DNA of 64,000 bases from Streptomyces sp. SDr-06 (GCF_003324565.1 NZ_QOLA01000003.1:186001-250000); one strand, 5' to 3'. Positions 35,311 through 44,207 are shown, numbered from the stretch's first letter. Program-made: numbers and translations. Notes: a model not told the origin generated them from the letters alone.

Positions 35311-36115
35311 GGGTGAAGGTGGCGCCGTCGGGGTCGCTGAGGCGGACCCAGACGCCGGTGGGCGAGGTGCCGTCGGCGAGCACGGTCGCGCCGTGGTCGA
35401 GGGCCTTCTCGGCATGGCCGCGGGGATCCTCGATGGCGAAGTGGGTGTGCCAGTGGGGCCGCAGGCTGGGGTCGGGGGCGGCCTCGACGGCGCCGGAGGT
35501 CAGGCGGGCCACGATGTGCCCGGCGTGGCGCAGCACGACCTCGTCGTGTTCGTACTGGACGTCGCAGCAGCCGGGGCGGTCGCAGGCCCAGTCGAGGACC
35601 TCGCCGTAGAAGATCGCCGCGTCGAAGGCGTTTCGGGTGTGCAGCCGGGTCCAGGCCGGTGCGGTGTCGCGCCAGGATTCCCAGTTGGACACGAGGTGGC
35701 CCTGCCAGATCCCGAAGACGGCCCCGTCCCGGTCGGCGGCGAGTGCCCCGCGCCCGGTGTGCAGGGCGACCGGTCCGACCGCGACCGTCGCGCCGCGCTC
35801 CCGGATCCGGGCCGCGGTGACATCCGCGTCCTCCACCGCGAAGTACGGCGTCCACGCCACGGCCACCTGGAGGGCGGGGGCGAGCGCTCCGATGCCGGCG
35901 ACGGGGACGCCGTCGGCAAGCGCGACGCGGAACTCCTCGCCCAGGGACCCGCCCCGGAACGTCCAGCCCATCACCGCGCCGTAGAAGTCGAGCGCGGCGC
36001 CCAGGTCGCGGGCCATCAGGCTCACCCAGCACGGCGCGCCGCACACGGCCGCGCTCGCGTCGGCCGCGCCGCGTCGCTCCGCCGTGGCGTCGGGATCACT
36101 CGGTGACGGCGTCAC
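35291..36115 (-). CDS. Two-domain VOC (glyoxalase/bleomycin-resistance fold) protein
   Basis: A 274-residue protein with two vicinal-oxygen-chelate domains. Domain 1 is around CWVSLMARDLGAALDFYGAV to FGIWQG; domain 2 runs from the region WTRLHTRNAFDAAIFYGEV to DPDGATFTLSDIPH. Paired VOC domains of this kind are common in actinobacteria and include metal-dependent hydrolases, dioxygenases and antibiotic-binding proteins; the activity here is unknown. The start is uncertain. GTG 36115, five nt after GAGGG, is chosen; ATG 36154 and 36166 are alternatives. Confidence 0.82.
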   Translation of the reverse strand: MTPSPSDPDATAERRGAADASAAVCGAPCWVSLMARDLGAALDFYGAVMGWTFRGGSLGEEFRVALADGVPVAGIGALAPALQVAVAWTPYFAVEDADVTAARIRERGATVAVGPVALHTGRGALAADRDGAVFGIWQGHLVSNWESWRDTAPAWTRLHTRNAFDAAIFYGEVLDWACDRPGCCDVQYEHDEVVLRHAGHIVARLTSGAVEAAPDPSLRPHWHTHFAIEDPRGHAEKALDHGATVLADGTSPTGVWVRLSDPDGATFTLSDIPH

Positions 36116-36217
36116 GAAAACCCTCGCTCTCAGGAATTCGGCGTACCGGCACATAGACCCGACCATTGTCTCGCCGCCGGTCCCCACCCGCCATCCGGGA
36201 GCCGCCCGGAGCGTGGG

Positions 36218-36607
36218 TCACTGGTCGGGATCGCAGCTCTCCCGGCGCCGCCCGATCGTGATCAGCGCGGCCATGAGGGCCTCGTCGTCGTCCCGCGCCG
36301 CCACGTGCACGGCGCCCTCCTCCAGGACCGCGTCCAGCTCGGGCAGCCCGGCCGTGGCCGGGGTGGTCCGCAGGATGACACCGCTGGGCGGAGTCAGCGC
36401 CCGCAACCCCGTGAACAGCGCGACCGGATCGCCATCGCCGTTCATGCTCGGGTCGAGGACGGTGAGGTCGGGCAGCAGAACCCGGGCCTGGGCCAGGGCG
36501 TGCCGGGGGCTCGGGGTGTGCGAGACGACGCGGAAGTGGGCGTTGCGATGGATGAGTTCGCGCAGCACGGAGGCTTCCTCGTCGGTGGCTACGAGCAGGA
36601 CGGTCAT
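36218..36607 (-). CDS. Stand-alone degenerate receiver-domain protein
   Basis: A 129-residue protein with a CheY-like outline and no output domain. The likely phosphoacceptor is Asp52 in LPDLTVLDPSMNG, and the switch Thr may be in ILRTTPA. The conserved Lys near the C-terminus is missing (GAVHVAARD), so normal phosphoryl signalling is doubtful. ATG 36607 has only a weak GGAAG upstream. No histidine kinase gene is near. It could be a pseudo-receiver that works by protein binding. Confidence 0.6.
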   Translation of the reverse strand: MTVLLVATDEEASVLRELIHRNAHFRVVSHTPSPRHALAQARVLLPDLTVLDPSMNGDGDPVALFTGLRALTPPSGVILRTTPATAGLPELDAVLEEGAVHVAARDDDEALMAALITIGRRRESCDPDQ

Positions 36608-36670
36608 CACGCTTCCAGAATGGCCGCACGAGCCCGGCGCAGCCACGCGAGGACCGACCCAGCCCCGGCA

Positions 36671-36883
36671 TCAGCCGAGCGCGGCTCGCGCGACGAGCCG
36701 GGCCGTCTCCCGCCCGGCCCGCAGCGCACCCGCGTCGGTGGCGGGCACACAGTGACCGAGCCCCGGGGCGTACGTGGTCATGATGACCCCCGCGTGATCG
36801 GTCCCGGCCTCGTGCAGCCGGGCGGGCCGGTGCCGCTCGACGAGCGCGGCGTGGAAATCGCGGGAGTGGTGACAGGCGACCAC
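36671..36883 (-). pseudogene. Remnant of a PIN-like (DUF5615/Mut7-type) protein
   Basis: The frame encodes about 70 residues containing VVACHHSRDFHAALVERHRP, a Leu-His-Glu stretch and AGTDHAGVIMTTYAPG. This fits the C-terminal half of PIN-like DUF5615 proteins, which typically read VVT.N..DF, then AG..HAGI...T. The N-terminal half with the first catalytic Asp is absent; upstream the frame becomes low-complexity Pro/Arg. GTG 36883 could start a 70-residue peptide, but a truncated toxin-like gene is more likely. Recognition is by eye only. Confidence 0.45.
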
Positions 36884-37084
36884 CGTGTCCGTCGGCGGCC
36901 GAGGCGGGGGTGGCCCGGCTGGGGGCCTGGCCGCTTGCCGGGGATACGGGTGTCCGGAGGGAACGTGGGGGGAAATGATCCTGAATGCCCTCGATCGCCG
37001 TTTGTTCCCATAACTGCCGTCGCTTGTCGCGGAGTTGGTCCCCGGGTGCGGCGAGGGGCGTGGCCGACCGGATACGGTGCTGGT

Positions 37085-38221
37085 GTGCTGATCAAGGGGG
37101 AGGGACCGGGGACGGCGTTGCTGCTGGCGGCCGCTCCGGCGAACAAGGGCCGTCTCGTCGACGCCGCGTCCGTCCTGCCGGGGCTCGCCGCGGTCGCCCC
37201 GGGCGTGCTCGCAGGTACCGCCGCGGCCACCGTCGTGGAGCTCGCCGATCCGGTCGACCCGCAGACCGTGCTGACCCGGATCCGGGCCGTGGCCGCCACA
37301 CCGGGCCCGGTCTCCGTGTACCTGGCGGGTCAGGTGCATCTGGATGCCAAGCAGGGCCTCCCGCATGTCGCGCTCGCCCGCACCACGCAGGCGGCCCTGC
37401 GCTACACGGCTCTTCCGTGGGCGTGGCTGGCGCACGAGTTCCAGGTGCGGCGGCCCGGCACCACCACGGTGGTCGTCGACCTGGTTGCGGACGCGGCGGC
37501 CTGGCAGTGGCTGCGGCACGAGGGCCTGGGCCTCGGGTCGGGCGTCCACCTGTACGGCCGGGTGACCGGTCCCGCGCCGCGCCGGGGGACAACCGCGCCC
37601 GACTACCTGAAGGTGTACGCCGAGGTGTGGCGCGGCGGCGCCCGGCCCACCCTCGCCCAGCTCCACGCCTACGCAGCGGACCAGGTGGGCCCGGGTGACG
37701 CGCTCTTCCTGGCCGAAGACGGGTCGGCCCCCGACTCCGCCGACCAGCCGCGGCATTCCGCGCCGCCCGGTGGCGCGGCGCCCGGCACCGATCCGCATCC
37801 GGCGATCCTCGCCGCCGCGGCCGCGGGGCGCCACGGCGAGGCCGCCTCGATGGCGGCGATGTGGGAGAGCGAGGCGCTGCGGGCGCACGGGCCGGGTTCC
37901 CTCGAAGCCATTCACTGGCTGGAGGTCCGCGCCGATCTGGCCCGGCTCGCCGGGGAACCGGCACGCTCCTGCGAGGGCTGGATGGCCTCCGCCCAGGCCC
38001 GGCTCGCCGGCGGGCAGACCACGGACGACGCCGACGTCCAGGCCGCCGTCGACCGGGCCCACCACCAGTGGGAGCAGCTGCGCGACCCGGAACGCGCCCG
38101 GTCCCTGGCCCCGGCCCTGGTCGCCCTGCGCCGACAGGTCCCGGGGCGGCAGCGCGGCGCGCTGGACGCGGTGCAGCGGCGCCTTGAGCAGCTGCACGCC
38201 GTACCGGCTGCCGGGCGCTAA
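37085..38221 (+). CDS. Unrecognised protein, possibly a catalytically dead caspase-like fold
   Basis: A 378-residue soluble protein that I cannot assign with confidence. Residues 1 to about 230 alternate strands and helices: ALLLAAAPANKGRLVDAASV, VSVYLAGQVHLDA and TTTVVVDLVADAAAW. Strand ends of this form recall the C14 caspase/CHAT core, where VYFSGHG and VLDACHSG would carry His and Cys. Here those sites read YLAGQV and VDLVAD, so no protease activity would be expected. Residues about 255-378 are helical and TPR-like. GTG 37085 lacks a clear ribosome site. The gene lies between two apparent gene remnants. Confidence 0.6.
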   Translation: MLIKGEGPGTALLLAAAPANKGRLVDAASVLPGLAAVAPGVLAGTAAATVVELADPVDPQTVLTRIRAVAATPGPVSVYLAGQVHLDAKQGLPHVALARTTQAALRYTALPWAWLAHEFQVRRPGTTTVVVDLVADAAAWQWLRHEGLGLGSGVHLYGRVTGPAPRRGTTAPDYLKVYAEVWRGGARPTLAQLHAYAADQVGPGDALFLAEDGSAPDSADQPRHSAPPGGAAPGTDPHPAILAAAAAGRHGEAASMAAMWESEALRAHGPGSLEAIHWLEVRADLARLAGEPARSCEGWMASAQARLAGGQTTDDADVQAAVDRAHHQWEQLRDPERARSLAPALVALRRQVPGRQRGALDAVQRRLEQLHAVPAAGR

Positions 38222-38246
38222 CGCGGCAGCTCTTCAGGAGGTGCCG

Positions 38247-38417
38247 CTACCGGCGGCGCCGCAACCGCCGCAGGCGTTCCTCCCAGCGGCCCGTCACCCG
38301 CCCGGCCGCCCAGATCCGGCCCCCCAGCCGGGCCGCCCACCCCGCCCGGCGGGCCCGTGCGCGGACCGCCCCGCGCCGTACGGACATGCGGGTGCTGTGT
38401 GTGCTCGGACTGCCCAT
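38247..38417 (-). CDS. Small Arg-rich protein (uncertain)
   Basis: A 56-residue frame (MGSPSTHSTRMSVRRGAV at the start, RLRRLRRRR at the end) with strong GC bias. It has no known domain. A GGGGG stretch precedes the ATG. Its very high Arg content could give nucleic-acid or membrane binding if it is made. It may equally be a chance frame. Confidence 0.3.
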   Translation of the reverse strand: MGSPSTHSTRMSVRRGAVRARARRAGWAARLGGRIWAAGRVTGRWEERLRRLRRRR

Positions 38418-38466
38418 GCCCCCAGCGTGGTCCGCCCGCGCGGCTCCCGCACGCCGGGCGCGGCGC

Positions 38467-38820
38467 TCAGGCCCCCGCCTGCCCGGTGTACGGCACGCGG
38501 CTGAGCTCGCGCGGCGCGGCGAGGGTGCCCCACTCGTCCCTGCCGAGCCTGGACAGCGGCCGCAGCAGGGTGATCTCGGGGTGGCCGTCGACCATGACCT
38601 CCTCGGAGACGACCGCGTGCACCACGCGACCGAACACGACCGTCGAGTCGCCGATCCCGAGGGTGCTGTGCAGTTCGCACTCCAGCGCCACCGGCGACAG
38701 CGCCACCCGGGGCGGCTTCACCCGCAGGCTCGGCTCGGTGGCGAGGCCCACCTCCGTGAACTCACTGACCCCGCGCGGAAAGTCGGTCGCCGTGTCGTTG
38801 ATCTCCGTGTGGAGCGGCAT
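38467..38820 (-). pseudogene. 5'-truncated flavin reductase-like gene
   Basis: The protein (117 residues from ATG 38820) matches the C-terminal part of the flavoredoxin/DIM6-NTAB flavin reductase family. It reads HTEINDTATDFPRGVSEFTE, VGLATEPSLRVKPPRVALSP, VALECELHSTL, FGRVVHAVVSEEVMVDGHPE and LLRPLSRLGRDEWGTL. The FMN-binding N-terminal half (about 80 residues with PRPIAWVST-like sequence) is missing and I do not find it in any frame upstream to 39069. The remaining reading frame is clean, so the loss is recent or the short form has been kept. Confidence 0.6.
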
Positions 38821-39069
38821 CCCGCCCGTATCCGTCGACCCCTTCACGCCCCGGAAGCGTCGTCCGCCCCGCGATACCGGTCACGGCAATCCCCGTGGGG
38901 GGACGCGGTCGCGCGCCGGTGGCTTGGAGCAAGAGCGTCGCCGCTCAACTCCCTTGACCCAGTGGGCCGCAGCCAGGCCCGACGCGGGCCAGGGCCTCCA
39001 CAGGTATGGACCTCTGGTGGCCGCCCGGTGCCTGGCCGGGGCAGGGGGCGGCGGGTACCGTGGGGCGCC

Positions 39070-39903
39070 ATGAAGATCCTCATCAGTGCGGACATGGAAG
39101 GCGCCACCGGAGTCACCTGGCCGGCCGACGTGCTGCCGGGGACGCCGCAGTGGGAGCGCTGCCGGGCGATGTTCACGTCCGACGTGAACGCGGCGGTGCT
39201 CGGATTCCTCGACGGGGGCGCCGACGAGGTGCTCATCAACGAGGCGCACTGGTCCATGCGCAATCTGCTGCTCGAACGGCTCGACGAGCGGGCCCAGATG
39301 CTCACCGGAAAGCACAAGTCGCTCTCCATGGTCGAGGGGATCCAGCACGGCGACGTGGACGGCATCGCCTTCGTCGGCTATCACACGGGGGCCGGCACGG
39401 CGGGCGTGCTCGCCCACACCTACCTCGCCAACTCCATCACCGGGGTGTGGCTCAACGGCGTCCGCGCGAGCGAGGGGCTGCTCAACGCGCATGTCGTCGC
39501 CGAGTACGGGGTGCCCGTGGTCCTGGTGACCGGCGACGACCTCACCTGCGCCGACGCCGAGGGGTACGCGCCGCACGCCCGCAAGGTGGCCGTCAAGGAC
39601 CATGTCTCGCGGTACGCGGCGGTGTGCCGCACCCCGGCGCGTACCGCCGGTGACATCCGGTCCGCGGCGAAGGAGGCGGCCACCCTCGCGCGCCGGGCCG
39701 AGCCGGTGGACGGCGGGCCGTTCACCGTGGAGATCGAGTTCGACGCGGAGCACCTGGCCGACGCGGCCACTGTGGTGCCCGGCGTGGCGCGTACGGGTGA
39801 ACGCCGCGTCTCCTACACCAGTTTGACGATGTATGAGGGCATTCGCACCTTCAAGGCGGTCACGACGATCGTCTCGTCCGCGGTGGAGGAGCAGTATGGC
39901 TGA
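39070..39903 (+). CDS. dppA: D-aminopeptidase, M55 family
   Basis: A zinc aminopeptidase that removes N-terminal D-amino acids such as D-Ala from short peptides. The 277-residue protein keeps the family metal residues: Asp8 and Glu10 (SADMEG), His60 (NEAHWSM), His105 (GYHTGAG) and Glu135 (ASEGLLNA), plus the conserved His116. It is the first of four peptidase genes in a row. The next gene starts inside its last codons (8-nt overlap). ATG 39070 has no strong ribosome site. A role in reusing D-Ala-containing cell-wall peptides is inferred. Confidence 0.92.
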   Translation: MKILISADMEGATGVTWPADVLPGTPQWERCRAMFTSDVNAAVLGFLDGGADEVLINEAHWSMRNLLLERLDERAQMLTGKHKSLSMVEGIQHGDVDGIAFVGYHTGAGTAGVLAHTYLANSITGVWLNGVRASEGLLNAHVVAEYGVPVVLVTGDDLTCADAEGYAPHARKVAVKDHVSRYAAVCRTPARTAGDIRSAAKEAATLARRAEPVDGGPFTVEIEFDAEHLADAATVVPGVARTGERRVSYTSLTMYEGIRTFKAVTTIVSSAVEEQYG

Positions 39904-41227
39904 GGTGGAGACGGCCGATCAGGTGGCGCTCGACGAGGTGGTGGCCTTCACTTCCGAGCTGATCCGGATCGACACCAGCAACCGGGGCGGCGGCGACTGC
40001 CGGGAGCGCCCGGCCGCCGAGTACGTGGCCGAGCGGCTCGCCGCCGCGGGCCTGGAACCCCATCTCCTTGAGCGCACCGCGGGGCGCACCAACGTGGTCG
40101 CCCGGATCGCGGGCAGCGACCCGTCGGCCGACGCCCTCCTGGTGCACGGGCACCTGGACGTGGTGCCCGCCGAGGCCGCCGACTGGAGCGTGCACCCCTT
40201 CTCGGGCGAGGTCGCCGACGGCGTGGTGTGGGGCCGCGGCGCGGTCGACATGAAGAACATGGACGCGATGGTCCTCGCGGTCGTACGGGCCTGGGCCCGG
40301 CACGGGGTGCGGCCCCGGCGGGACATCGTCCTCGCGTACACCGCCGACGAGGAGGCCAGCGCGGTCGACGGCTCCGGCTTCCTCGCCGACCACCACCCCG
40401 AGCTGTTCGAAGGGTGCACCGAGGGGATCAGCGAGTCGGGCGGGGTCACCTTCCACGCCGGGCGGGGCATGGAGATCTACCCGATCGGCGCGGGGGAGCG
40501 CGGCACCGCCTGGCTGCGGCTCACCGCGCACGGCCGCGCGGGCCACGGCTCCAAGGTGAACCGCGCCAACGCGGTCAGCCGGCTCGCCGCCGCCATCGTC
40601 CGCATCGGCGAGCACGAGTGGCCGGTCAGGATCACCCCCACCGTGCGCGCCTGCCTGATGGAGCTCGCGGCCCTGCACGGCATCGCGGCCGACCCCGACG
40701 CCGAGGGGTTCGACGCCGACGAACTGCTCGGCAAGCTCGGGCCCGCCGCGGCGCTGGTCGAGCCGGTGATCCGCAACAGCGCCAACCCGACGATGCTGGA
40801 GGCCGGTTACAAGGTCAACGTCATCCCGGGCCACGCGATCGCGTATGTGGACGGGCGGATCGTGCCCGGCGGCGAGGCCGAGTTCCGTACGACGATGGAC
40901 CGGCTGACCGGGCCCGACGTCGACTGGGACTTCCACCACGGAGAGGTCGCGCTCCAGGCTCCGGTCGACTCCCCGACGTACCTGCGGCTGAAGGCCGCCG
41001 TCGAACGGTTCGCGCCGGAGGGGCACGTGGTGCCGTACTGCATGTCGGGCGGCACGGACGCCAAGCAGTTCTCGCGGCTCGGCATCACCGGCTACGGTTT
41101 CGCGCCGCTGCGGATGCCGGCCGGGCTCGACTACCAGGCGCTGTTCCACGGCGTCGACGAACGGGTTCCCGTGGACGCGCTGCACTTCGGCGTCCGGGTC
41201 CTCGACCACTATCTGCGGTCCGCATAG
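39896..41227 (+). CDS. M20/M25/M40-family metallopeptidase
   Basis: A 443-residue two-zinc amidohydrolase of the ArgE/DapE/CPG2 group. Metal-binding signatures are LLVHGHLDVVP, WGRGAVDMKNMDAMV, YTADEEAS with the catalytic Glu, and the final His in ALFHGVDERVPVDAL. A dimerisation lid sits at about residues 190-310 (GRAGHGSKVNRANAVSRL). It overlaps dppA by 8 nt and is followed 13 nt later by an S9 peptidase, so the genes are co-transcribed. The substrate is probably a small peptide or N-acyl amino acid. Confidence 0.9.
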   Translation: MAEVETADQVALDEVVAFTSELIRIDTSNRGGGDCRERPAAEYVAERLAAAGLEPHLLERTAGRTNVVARIAGSDPSADALLVHGHLDVVPAEAADWSVHPFSGEVADGVVWGRGAVDMKNMDAMVLAVVRAWARHGVRPRRDIVLAYTADEEASAVDGSGFLADHHPELFEGCTEGISESGGVTFHAGRGMEIYPIGAGERGTAWLRLTAHGRAGHGSKVNRANAVSRLAAAIVRIGEHEWPVRITPTVRACLMELAALHGIAADPDAEGFDADELLGKLGPAAALVEPVIRNSANPTMLEAGYKVNVIPGHAIAYVDGRIVPGGEAEFRTTMDRLTGPDVDWDFHHGEVALQAPVDSPTYLRLKAAVERFAPEGHVVPYCMSGGTDAKQFSRLGITGYGFAPLRMPAGLDYQALFHGVDERVPVDALHFGVRVLDHYLRSA

Positions 41228-41240
41228 GGAGAGTTGGAAG

Positions 41241-43220
41241 ATGGTGCCCACGGGGCCTTACGGAAGCTGGCCGTCACCGATCGACGCGGCCCTGGCCGCC
41301 TCCCACGACGGCAACGCCGATCATGTCGCCGCCGTCGGCGACGACCTGTGGTGGACGGAGGCGCGCCCCACCGAGGGCGGCAGGCGGGTCCTGGTGCGCC
41401 GCCGTCCCGAGGGCGAGGCGCAGCCGGTCCTGCCCGAGCCGTGGAACGTGCGCAGCCGGGTGATGGAGTACGGCGGGCGCCCCTGGAACGGCGCCGACCG
41501 GGGCGCCGAGGGCCCGCTCGTCGTCTTCGTCCACTTTCCCGACCAGCGGCTCTACGCCTACGAGCCGAACACGACCGCGGCGCCGCGGCCGCTCACCCCG
41601 CTGTCCGCCGTCGGCGGGGGACTGCGCTGGGTCGACCCCCGCGTCGACCTGGAGCGGGGCGAAGTGTGGTGCGTCCTGGAGGAGTTCACCGGCGAGGGCC
41701 CCACCGATGTGCGCCGCGTCGTCGCCGCCGTGCCGCTGGACGGGTCGGCCGCCGAAGACCGGGCCGCCGTCCGGGAGTTGAGCGACGGGCGGCACCGCTT
41801 CGTCACCGGCCCGCGGCTCTCGCCCGACGGGGCGCGGGCCGCCTGGATCGGCTGGGACCATCCGCGGATGCCGTGGGACGGCACCGAGCTGATCCTCGCC
41901 GACATCGGCGCGGACGGCGACCTGCGCCGGGCCCGGACCGTGGCGGGCGGCCCCGAGGAGTCCATCGCGCAGGCCGACTGGTCCGCCGACGGACAGCTCC
42001 TGTTCGCCTCCGACCGCAGCGGCTGGTGGAACCTGTACCGCGCGGACCCCGCCGGGGGCGAGGCCGTCGCCCTGTGCCCGCGCGAGGAGGAGTTCGCCGG
42101 GCCCCTCTGGCTGGTCGGGCGGCGTTGGTTCCAGCCGCTGGAGAGCGGCCTGGTCGCCGTCGTGCACGGCAAGGGCGCCACCACGCTCGGCATACTCGAC
42201 CCCGAGAGCGGCGAACTCGTCGACACCGCCGGGCCCTGGACGCAGTGGAGCGCGACCCTCGCCGCCCACGGCAGCCGCGTCGTGGGCGTGGCCGCGAGCC
42301 CGCGCACCGCCTACGAACTCGTCGAGCTGGACACCGCCACCGGCCGCGCCCGAGTGATCGGCTGCGGCCACGCCGACGCGGTGGACCCGGCGTACTACCC
42401 CGAGCCGCTGATCCGCACCTACACGGGCCCCGGCGGCCGGGACATCCACGCCCACGTCTATCCGCCGCACAACCCCGACCGGATCGCCCCCGCCGACGAG
42501 CTGCCGCCCTATGTGATCTGGGTGCACGGCGGCCCGACCAGCAACGTCTCCCTCGTACTCGACCTGGAGACCGCCTACTTCACCTCCCGCGGCATCGGTG
42601 TCGTCAAGGTCGACTACGGCGGCTCCACCGGCTACGGCCGCGCCTACCGCAACCGGCTGCGCGAGCAGTGGGGCGTCGTCGACGTGGAGGACTGCGCGGC
42701 CGTCGCCCGCGCCCTGGCCGACGAGGGCACCGCCGACCCGCGCCGCCTCGCGATCCGCGGCGGCAGTGCCGGCGGCTGGACCGCCGCAGCCTCCCTCGCC
42801 GTCACCGACGTGTACGCCTGCGGCACCATCAGCTACCCCGTCCTCGACCTCACGAGCTGGCTCGACACCACCCACGACTTCGAGTCGCGGTATCTGGAGA
42901 GCCTCGTCGGCCCGCACGCCGAACTGCCCGGCCGCTACCTCGAACGCTCACCGGGCCGGCACGCCGACCGCATCACCGCGCCGTTCCTGCTCCTGCAGGG
43001 GCTGGACGACGCGGTCTGCCCGCCTGCGCAGTGCGAGGGCTTCCTGGAGAAGATGGCCGGGCGCGGCATCCCGCACGCCTACCTCACCTTCGAGGGCGAA
43101 GGGCACGGCTTCCGTCGCGCCGACACGATGATCCGCGCCCTGGAGGCCGAACTCTCCCTGTACGCTCAGGTGTTCGCGATCGACCGGAACGACATCCCCG
43201 TCCTGGAGCTCGGCAAGTGA
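41241..43220 (+). CDS. S9-family prolyl oligopeptidase/acylaminoacyl peptidase-like
   Basis: A 659-residue cytoplasmic serine peptidase: a seven-bladed propeller (about 1-390) followed by an alpha/beta-hydrolase domain. The nucleophile elbow is RGGSAGGWTAA, the Asp lies in LQGLDDAVCPPAQ and the His in FEGEGHGFRR; WVHGGPTSN forms the oxyanion side. The propeller limits it to short peptides. It starts at ATG 41241 after AGGGAGAG and overlaps the next gene by 4 nt (GTGA). Confidence 0.92.
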   Translation: MVPTGPYGSWPSPIDAALAASHDGNADHVAAVGDDLWWTEARPTEGGRRVLVRRRPEGEAQPVLPEPWNVRSRVMEYGGRPWNGADRGAEGPLVVFVHFPDQRLYAYEPNTTAAPRPLTPLSAVGGGLRWVDPRVDLERGEVWCVLEEFTGEGPTDVRRVVAAVPLDGSAAEDRAAVRELSDGRHRFVTGPRLSPDGARAAWIGWDHPRMPWDGTELILADIGADGDLRRARTVAGGPEESIAQADWSADGQLLFASDRSGWWNLYRADPAGGEAVALCPREEEFAGPLWLVGRRWFQPLESGLVAVVHGKGATTLGILDPESGELVDTAGPWTQWSATLAAHGSRVVGVAASPRTAYELVELDTATGRARVIGCGHADAVDPAYYPEPLIRTYTGPGGRDIHAHVYPPHNPDRIAPADELPPYVIWVHGGPTSNVSLVLDLETAYFTSRGIGVVKVDYGGSTGYGRAYRNRLREQWGVVDVEDCAAVARALADEGTADPRRLAIRGGSAGGWTAAASLAVTDVYACGTISYPVLDLTSWLDTTHDFESRYLESLVGPHAELPGRYLERSPGRHADRITAPFLLLQGLDDAVCPPAQCEGFLEKMAGRGIPHAYLTFEGEGHGFRRADTMIRALEAELSLYAQVFAIDRNDIPVLELGK

Positions 43221-44152
43221 GCGCCGTCGAACTGACCCGGCCGCCCCGGCTGCGGCCGGGCGCCAGGGTCGCCGTGGTCGCTCCCAGCGGCCCCGTCGTG
43301 GAAGAGCGCCTCCAGTCCGGGCTCGACATCCTGCGCGGCTGGGACCTCGACGCGGTCGCCGCCCCCCATGTCACCGACAGGCACCGGGAGTTCAGATATC
43401 TGGCGGGTGAGGACGAGGCGCGGGCGCGCGCCTTCCAGCAGGCCTGGTGCGATCCCGCGGTCGACGCGGTGATGTGCGCCCGCGGCGGCTACGGTGTCCA
43501 GCGCATGGTCGACCTGCTCGACTGGAACGCGCTGCGGGCGGCCGGGCCCAAGGTGTTCGTCGGCTACAGCGATGTGACCGCCCTGCACGAGGCGTTCGCC
43601 GTCCGCATGGGCCTGGCCACCCTGCACGGCCCGATGACCTCCGCGCTCGCCTTCCTCAAGGACGCCACCACCCAGGAGTCCCTGCGCACCACCCTCTTCG
43701 AGCCCGAGGCCGCGATGACCCTCGGCCTGCCGGGCGCCCGAGCGATGGTGCCCGGCCGGGCCCGGGGTGTCACCGTCGGGGGCTGCCTGTCCCTGCTCGC
43801 GGCCGACCTCGCCACCTCGCACGCACGGCCGGGCGCCGCGGGCGGGCTGCTCCTCCTGGAGGACCGGGGCGAGGTGGACTACCGCATCGACCGCGTCCTG
43901 ACCCAACTCCTGCGCGCGGGCTGGCTGGAGGGCGTCACCGGCGTCGCCCTCGGCTCCTGGCAGGAGTGCGGCCCGTACGCGGAACGGGTGCGTCCCGTGC
44001 TGTACGAGCGCCTGGGACGGCTCGGCGTGCCCGTCGTGGAGAACCTCGGCTTCGGCCACTGCGACGCCGCGCTCACCATGCCGCTGGGGGTCCCCGCGGT
44101 CCTGGACGCCGAGCGCGGCACGCTCACCCTGGAGAAGCCCGCGCTGGCGTGA
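43217..44152 (+). CDS. LD-carboxypeptidase, S66 family
   Basis: Cuts the L-D bond in murein tetrapeptides, releasing the terminal D-Ala during cell-wall recycling. The triad Ser118 (VGYSDVT), Glu215 (LLLEDRGE) and His281 (GFGHCDAALTMPLG) is complete in the 311-residue protein. It starts at GTG 43217 overlapping the S9 stop. No signal peptide is seen, so it acts in the cytoplasm. As the last gene of the four-peptidase unit it strongly suggests that the operon handles muropeptide-derived or D-amino-acid peptides. A stem-loop follows. Confidence 0.93.
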   Translation: MSAVELTRPPRLRPGARVAVVAPSGPVVEERLQSGLDILRGWDLDAVAAPHVTDRHREFRYLAGEDEARARAFQQAWCDPAVDAVMCARGGYGVQRMVDLLDWNALRAAGPKVFVGYSDVTALHEAFAVRMGLATLHGPMTSALAFLKDATTQESLRTTLFEPEAAMTLGLPGARAMVPGRARGVTVGGCLSLLAADLATSHARPGAAGGLLLLEDRGEVDYRIDRVLTQLLRAGWLEGVTGVALGSWQECGPYAERVRPVLYERLGRLGVPVVENLGFGHCDAALTMPLGVPAVLDAERGTLTLEKPALA

Positions 44153-44183
44153 AACCCCCTGCGGTGGAACGCGCCTGACGAGA

Positions 44184-44207
44184 CGTGGGAGAGCGCGTGC
44201 TCCCACG
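44184..44207 (+). terminator. Stem-loop ending the peptidase operon
   Basis: An 8-bp perfect stem (44184-44191 with 44200-44207, CGTGGGAG/CTCCCACG) lies 32 nt after the S66 stop. It has no T-run. Confidence 0.5.
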
